NCBI GenBank assembly: GCA_043778625.1
Contig: JAYWFU010000051.1
Location: 1-25,176 of the forward strand
Reading direction: 5' to 3'
Length of the DNA stretch: 25,176 bases
From: JACMRI01 sp043778625
Lineage (GTDB): Bacteria; Bacteroidota; Bacteroidia; UBA4408
In this document: positions 15,271-24,200 of the stretch, one piece after another
How the letters are laid out: the number at the start of each line of letters is the position of its first letter
How positions within the stretch are numbered: the stretch's first letter is position 1
Notes under the pieces: model-generated
The model's input: the letters and a program-made list of their open reading frames with translations, nothing else
What the model was told of the DNA's origin: nothing
Databases searched by the model: none
Program-made: the position numbers and the translations under genes

Positions 15271-18200
15271 TTATTTATTCAAATACACATATCCTTTAAT
15301 TGGTGCTTTACCTTCAACCCCTAAGTCTAATATATAAAAATAAGTGCCCACTGGTAATACATCACCTCCTATAGTTATACCTCTATTAGATGTTCCGTCC
15401 CAATTGTTTTGGTAGCTATTCGCCTTAAACACCTCGTTACCCCAGCGATTAAAGAATATAATATTACTATTAGGATAATAAGTTAAGCCCTTTATTACAA
15501 ACATATCGTTTACGCCGTCTCCGTTAGGTGAGAAGCCTTCGGGTATTTGCAATGTTGAGTTATCTAACACCTTAATATACACTATTGCGGTATCGCATTT
15601 TTGTGGTGTAGCATTATTACACAGTACATACACTAACGAGTCGGCACCTATGTAATTGGTATTAGCGGTGTAAGTAATAGTTCCGTTAGCATTTATAATT
15701 ACCGTTCCATTGGTTGGATTAGTAACTATGGTAATGCTTCCAAAGCCACTCAACGAATCGTTGGCCAACACATTAATTACAGTTGATGCGCCATTTACTA
15801 CGCTTGCTGTATCAAAGTTAGCTAGTACGTAATTAGGGGCATTAATTGTTATAAACAACGTATCGGTAGTACATAATGGCGGCACGCTTGCGTCACATAC
15901 TGTTACCACAACGGTATCAACACCTGTAAACCCTGGGTTAGCCGTGTAGATGTAGCCTCCCGTAGGTGTTATGGTTATTGCACCGTGGTTAGGCGCATCT
16001 ACTGGCGTTGTACCATAGGTTAAGCCTGTGCCACTATCGTTACTGGCTAATGTACCCGTAACAGTTGAACCTGCCGTTACGCTCGTTGTATCGTTTACAA
16101 CTTTAGGTTGTACGGTTACAAACACTGTATCATACGTACATACCGTGCCTACACATACATTAACCACTACTGTATCGTACCCACTAAAGCCTGGTGTTGG
16201 CGTGTAAGTGAATACACCCGTTGGTGTAACTGTAGCCGTACCATGGTTAGGTGCATCTACCAAGGCTGTATCTACGGTTAAACCTGCTGGCCCATCGTTG
16301 GTTAAAATATTAATAGTTAACGTATCGTTAGTAATTATTGTTGTGTGCTCGTTCACTATTGTTAATACTGGCGGAGCAGGATTCACGGTTATTATTAACG
16401 TATCAGTAGTACATAATGGCGGTACACTTGCATCGCACACACTTACTACCACGGTATCAGTACCACTGAAACCAGGTGTTGGCGTGTAGGTGTAGCCACC
16501 CGTAGGCGTTATAGTTATTGTACCATGGTTAGGCGCATCAACTGGAGTTGTGCCATAGGTTAAGCCTGTACCACTATCGTTACCTGCTAATGTACCTGTT
16601 ACACTTGTACCTGCCGTTACACTTACAGTATCGTTTACCACTTTAGGTTGTATGGTTACAAACACAGTGTCGTTAGTACACACATTACCTAGGCATACAC
16701 TTACTATTACGGTGTCATACCCACTAAAGCCAGGTGTTGGCGTGTAGGTAAGTACTCCCGTTGGTGTAACCGTAGCCGTACCGTGTGTTGGTGTATGTAC
16801 CAATGCCGTATCTACCGTTAAACCTGCTGGCCCATCGTTAGTTAAAATATTAATACCTAGAGTATCGTTAGTAGTTATTGTTGGATGTTCGTTAACTACC
16901 GTAGGTATATTAGTTATTGTAATTATTAACGTATCGGTACTGCATAATGGCGGCACGCTTGCATCGCACACACTTACCACCATTGTATCAGTTCCGCTAA
17001 AGCCAGGTGTTGGCGTGTAGGTATAGCTTCCTGTTGGTGTTACTACTAATGTACCGTGGTTAGGCGCATCAACTGGTGTTGTACCATAGATTAAGCCTGT
17101 GCCTAAATCATTAGTAACTAACGTACCTGTTACTGGCTGGTTGGCCAATGTAGTAGCAGTATCGTTTTTAACTTTAGGCATAACTGTTATAAACACCGTA
17201 TCGTTAGTACACAAGTTACCATTTAAGCACACACTTACTATTGCAGTATCATAGCCACTAAAGTTAGGTGTTGGTACGTAAGTAAACCCACCTGTTGGTG
17301 TAACGTTAGCGGTACCATGTGTTGGTGTATGTACCAATGCCGTGTCTACTGTTAAACCTAACGGACTATCATTAGTTAAAATATTAATTGCTAACGAATC
17401 GTTGGTTTTAATCATTGGCGCTTCGTTCACTATTATTAATGCTGCTGGCAATGTTATGCTTATAAACAACGTATCATTAACACACTTTGCTGGTAATGGA
17501 TATCCACTATCGCACACATTTACTACTACGGTATCAGTACCAATAAATCCATCAGGAGTAGACGTGTAAGTATAACTTCCTGTTGGTGTTAGAGTTATTG
17601 TACCATGGCTAGGATTAACAATAGGTGTAGTGTTTACTACTAATGTGGTACTATCTACATCGTAGTCATTCCCATTGATTAATGTACCTGTTACCGTTGC
17701 TCCGTACACTACGTTGGCAGTATCGTTTACAATTATAGGCGCATCGTTAATAGGACCAACTCTAATAAATAATGTATCGTACTGGCATGCTTGAGGCGTA
17801 CCTACATCGCATATTTGAAACACGGTGGTATCTAATCCGTTAAAGTTTAAGTTAGGTGAGTAAGTAAAACTACCTGACGATACAAAAGTTATTGCGCCAT
17901 GCTTAGGTGGATCAATAACACTGTAAATAACAAATATTGGGCTATCTACATCAGTATCATTTGCTATTACCGAGCCTGTGTATGCAAAATCTTCGAGTGT
18001 GTAAAGCGTATCGTTTTTAATAACGGCCGGGTCGTTAATTGGCAATACGTTTATAAACACAGTATCGTTTACACACAAGTTAGTAATATCGCATACTTGT
18101 AACACTATGGTATCTCTACCGTTGAAATTTAATACTGGATTATAGGTTAATACCCCATTAGGCGTTACAGTAAATGTACCTCCACTAGTTGCTGTACCTG

Positions 18201-21200
18201 ATGTAGGGCCTACTAATAAACTATCGCCGTTAGGGTCGTAATCATTGGCTAATACATTAATTGTTAAGGGAGTATCTTCAGTAGCTATGGTATCTTCGTT
18301 AGTAATTATTGGTGCTAACGGAGTAATAGGCATATATATTACCACTGTAGCAGTGTCGCACAAACTAGGTGAGCCGTTGTCGCACACTACATAAGTTATT
18401 GTGTCTATTACACTGCCATTAGTTCCAACACCCGCATTAGGCGTATATTGTAGGCTATTACCTCCCACTATAATAGCTATGCCGCTATCGCCTTGGTTGA
18501 GTATGGTATAGGTTAGTGTATTGCTCTCAGGGTCTTTATCATTTTTGCTAATAGGTACTATTACTGATACTCCTGGAGCGGTTGTGCCTACATCGTTTCC
18601 TGCTATTGGCGAATCGTTTACAGGCGTAACTGTAAATATAATGTATGCCGTAGCGCAAGCTCCATGATTATCGCATACTTGATAAATGTAATTATCAACT
18701 CCGTTAAAATTAAGCAATGGCGTGTAAGTGTACGAACCATCAGCTAGTATAGTAATGTGTCCACCATTAGGCGTAACCACATTAATGGCAGGAGTTGCTG
18801 TCATTGGGTCGCCGTCAGGCTCTATATCATTGGTTAGCAACAACCCTGTTTGAGGCATATCCTCCGTTCCCGAATTAACATCATCAATACCTATTGGCGC
18901 ATCATTCACTGGTAATAATGTAATAAATATGGTGTCGTTTACACAGTTACCACTATTATCACAAACATTAACTAATACGGTATCATTACCATAATAATTT
19001 AATGTAGGTGTGTAGGTGAACTGACCATTAGTATTAATTAATATAACACCATGGTTAGGTCCACTTACGGGTACTGTGTTGGCCGTTAGCGGAGACCCAC
19101 TTGGCGAATAATCGCCTGCATTGGTTAAATCACCTTTTATAGGAGTATCTTCATTTACAACAAACACCTCGTTATCTAACACTGGCAATATTGATGCTGG
19201 TTTTACAGTAATAAACAATGTATCGTTTACACACACATTAGCCGCGTCGCACACCGCAACTATTGCAGTATCATTACCGCTATAACCCGTTTTTGGTGTG
19301 TAGGTATAATGTCCGTTTGCAGCAATGTCAAGCTTTCCGTGGTTAGGTGCATCTACTACCGTAGGTGCTACTGTTAACGAATCTCCATCAACATCACTAT
19401 CGCCAGCATTAGTTACATCGCCCATGAATGGTGTGTTTTCGTTAGTAACTATATATTCATTATCTATTACTGGCACATCATTTACTGGTGTAATAGTAAC
19501 AAATAACGTATCGGTAGAGCAGGCGAACAATGCATCGCACACCGTTACTATTACGGTATCTAAACCATTGTAGTTGTGTACTGGCGTGTATACATACGTA
19601 CCATTTCCTTTTATAACAATAGTTCCTTTAGTAGTGTTGTTACCTACCAATGCATAGGTTATTGTATTGGTAGGATTATCTACATCGGTAGCGTTAATAA
19701 CTCCTGTAAGCGTTACATCTTCAGGGGTTATCACACCATTATTAACAAACGTTGGCGCATCATTTACTGGCGAAACATTTATTATTACTAATGCGGTATC
19801 GCACAACAGTGTTGGTGTTGTTTTGTCGCAAATAGTATAGATTAATGTATCAGTACCATTAAAGTTAAGTGTTGGCGTGTAAGTAATAGCACCTGTTGTA
19901 GTGTTTACCGTAGTTGTTCCGTGTGCTGGAGGGGTACTAACTGTTAAGCTCAATGGATTTAGATTTCCGTTTGAATCATAATCGTTATTAGTAACTTGTA
20001 CCGTTACGGGCTTTTCTTCTAACGTTAAACCTTTGTTACCTACTGCTACTGGTGCAAGAGGCGTATTTGGTACAAATACAAACACCATGGCAGTATCGCA
20101 TAAGTTGGGTAGTCCACCATCGCATACCATGTACACTATTGTATCTACATAACTACCATACAACCCTGCATTGTGGTTAGGGATATAAGTTAAGCTGTCG
20201 GTATATTTAATAATAACTGAACCACTGTCGCCTTGTTGCAAAATAGTGTAGGTTAATGGTTGCCCATCTACATCAATATCATTAGTGCCTATGGCTATTG
20301 TTACTGGCACGTTAGGGTTAGTACCCGTATAGTCGTTAAGTGCTACTGGAGCATCGTTTATTGGCAATACGGTTATGTTAATGGTGTCGTTTACACAGGC
20401 ACTATTAGCGTCGCACACTGCATACACCGCCACATCGTTACCGTAGTAATTAAGTGTTGGGGTATAGGTATAGCTTCCGTTTACGTTCATTACTATTGTT
20501 CCGTGTGATGGTGGCACTACAGGTAATGTGTTTACATTTAATATGGTTCCATCGGGGTCAAAGTCACCAATGTTAGTTAAATCGCTAGTTACAGGAGTAT
20601 CTTCATTTGTTACGTGCGTTTCATTATCTACTACTGGCACATCATTTACTGAGTTTATAGTAATAATTAATGTATCGTTTACACATATTTTAGGCAAAGG
20701 AGTTCCTGCATCGCATACTAATAGTACAATGGTGTCTTTACCAAAATAATTTAATGCTGGTGTGTACGTGTATGCTCCTGTTGTATCTACCACTATTGTT
20801 CCGTGTGATGGAGGAACTATTGGGGTTGGTGTAGTAGTTAATAATGTACCATCTACATCGTAGTCGGCGGCATTAGTAATATCACCATTTACAGGAGTAT
20901 CCTCGTTAGTAGTTGCAAGGTCTTTAACAATTACTGGGGCATTATTTATTGGATTAATAGTAATAAAGACTGTGTCAGTTACACAAAAGTTTTTATCGTC
21001 GCACACTAACGTTACAAATTTATCCAACCCATTATAATAAAGATTAGGCATATACGTAAATGTTCCGTTAGTGACCATAACTACTGTACCATTAGCTGGG
21101 TTAAGTGCTAACACGGTGCTTGTGGTTAATGTTGCACCTTCTACATCGGCATCGCCTGCATTTAATACCGTATTGGCTAACTGCGTATCTTCGTTAATAT

Positions 21201-24200
21201 TAAAGTATTCGTTATTTACAATTGGCGCATCGTTTACTGGTAATACGGTTATAAACACAGTATCGTTTTTACACAAATTAACGTTGTCGCATATTTGTAT
21301 CACAGCAATATCAGTTCCGTTGTAGTTAGGTGCAGGCGTGTAGCTAAAGTTACCATTAGGCTGTACTACAATAGTGCCGTGTGCTGGTGCTTGTATTGGA
21401 GTGGTGGTTGCAGTAAGTACCGCCCCCTCTGGGTCAAAATCGCCAACATCAGTTAAGTCACCATTAAAAAACGGAGTATCCTCATTTGTTGTAATTTTTT
21501 CGTTATCTAACACTGGTGGCTGCCCTTGATTAATTATAATAAACAATGTGTCGTTTTTACAGGTTACCGGTAATGGAGTTCCTCCGTCGCATACTGTAAA
21601 CACTGCCATATCATTACCATAATAATTTAATGCAGGTGTGTAAGTAAATGTTCCGTTAGCATTCATTACTATAGTACCGTGTGCAGGGGCTAGTACTGGG
21701 GCAGTGGTTACGGTTAACGTTGTGCCATCAGGGTCGCTATCGCCACCGTTAGTTATATCGTTAGTTATGGCTACGTTAGGCAAGCCTGACACGTTATCGT
21801 TAGCTACTAGTACCGAATCGTTTACCGGATTAATAGTTATTCTAACCGTATCATTTACGCATTTTGGCGGCAAGGGAATACCAGCATCGCAAATGGATAC
21901 CACAAACATATCCGTTCCGTTGGCATTAAGATTAGGAGTGTAAGTAAATGTTCCGTCAGCTTTAATTACGACAATACCTTTAGTAGGGTTAACTACAGGT
22001 ACTGTGTTAGCGGTTAATGTTGTTCCGTCAGGGTCAGCATCGCCAGCATCTGTTAAGTCAGCACTTATCGAGTTGTCTTCGTTGGTTACCAATATTTCGT
22101 TATCAATAATTGGCGGATCGTTTATTGGTAGTACTGTTATGTTTATTGTGTCATTTTTGCACAATGCTAGTAGTGGTAATCCTGCATCGCAAATTTCTAC
22201 TACTACTATATCAGTTCCGTTATAATCAGCGATTGGCGTGTAAGTATAAGTACCATTGGCATTTACTACAATTGTACCGTGCGCTGGTGCAAGTATTGGG
22301 GTAGTATTAGCGGTTAATGTAGTGCCTTCAATATCGCTATCGCCTGCATCGGTTAAGTCGCCTGTTTTAGGAGTATCTTCATTGGTTACAATAACCTCGT
22401 TATCCAATATTGGCGCATCATTTACTGGTGTAACGTTTATTACAACAATAGCAGTATCGCATAATGGTGTTGGGCTTGTGTTATCACATACGCTGTAAAT
22501 AAATTTATCAACTCCATTAAAGTTTGCATTAGGAGTGTAAGTTACCACCCCTATCAACGACACTGATACCGTACCATTAGCAGGAGGCATAGTTATTACC
22601 ACACTCGAAATATTAATATCGTTTTCAATATCAGTATCGTTGCTCAATACACTTATGCCTACTGAAATGTCTTCGTTAGTAGTGGTTACATCACGGTTAG
22701 CAACAGGCGCATCAGCTACTGGAGTAACAGTTATAAATATTGTATCATTAGTACACAACCCAACAGGGTCGCATACTGCAACTATAACAGTATCATTACC
22801 ATTAAAATCAGCGGCCGGAAAATAAGTATAAGAACCATTATTATTTATAGTAATTGTACCGTGCTTAGGTGCAATTAAAGGTGTTGTTGAAGCCGTTAAT
22901 ATACCTCCTTCAGGGTCAAAATCTCCTGCATTGGTTAAGTCGCCTGCTATTGGACTATCTTCAGCAGTTATTATATTTTCGTTATCCAATACTGGAGGCA
23001 AACCTGGTGCAATGGTTATAAATATAGTATCGTTTTTGCACAATGCAGGTAGTGGAGTTCCTCCATCGCACACTTGTACAATTACTATATCAGTTCCAAA
23101 ATAATTTACGTTTGGAGAGTAAGTGTAAGCGCCATTAGAACTTACTGCAAATAACCCGTGTGCTGGTGCTAATACAACGGTAGATGTTGTGGCAAGCAAC
23201 GAAGTTCCGTCAGGATCAAAATCGCCAGCGTCGGTAACATCTCCTGTAAAATTTTGATTTACATTAATTCCAACATACTCGTTATCTATTATTGGTGCAT
23301 TATTAACCGCATCAACAATTACGGTTAATGCCGCTTGATTACTTGGCGCACCACTGTTATCATTTATGGTATAATTAATTATTGCTAACCCATTAAAGTA
23401 TGCTACTGGTGTAAATAACACATTACCTGTAGTGGTGTTTGCCACCCACGTACCTTGCGTTGTGGTTATAGTAGTTTGTTGCCCAATAGTTATAGGGTCT
23501 AAATCAATAGTGTTTGTTACCACCGTACCATCTACATCGGTATCGTTAGTTTGTATTGCAGGTAAGGTTACAGGTGTATCTTCATTAGTAGTAATAGTAT
23601 TATCTACGGCTAGTGGCGCATCGTTTACTGGTGTTACCACAACTGTTAATATTGCTATATTACTCAAAGCTCCGTTATTATCATTTATAGTATAACTAAT
23701 AGTTGCTGTACCATTGTAATCTAACACAGGAGTAAACACTACTTCGCCCGTGGTAGTATTTAACACCCACGTACCTTGTGGAGTGGTTATACTCGTTTGT
23801 TGACCTGCTGCGCTAGGATTTAAGTCAATAGTGTTAGTTACCACTGTACCATCTACGTCGGTATCATTACCTTGTATCGCGGGTAAGGTTACTGCCATAT
23901 CTTCAATAGTGGTAGTGTTATTGGGTATAGCTACTGGTGCATCGTTATCAGCCGTTACCGTTACTGTTAATACTGCTTGATTTGATACTAAACCATTATT
24001 ATCTTTTATAGTATAGTTAATAGTAGCAGTGCCGTTATAGTTTAATAACGGGGTATATACTACGTTGCCCGTTGTGGTGTTTAATACCCATGTACCTTGT
24101 GGCGTGGTTATGCTCGTTTGTTGCCCTGCTGTGCTTGGGTCTAAGTCAATAGTATTGGTTACTACTGTACCATCTACATCGGTATCATTACCTTGTATAG

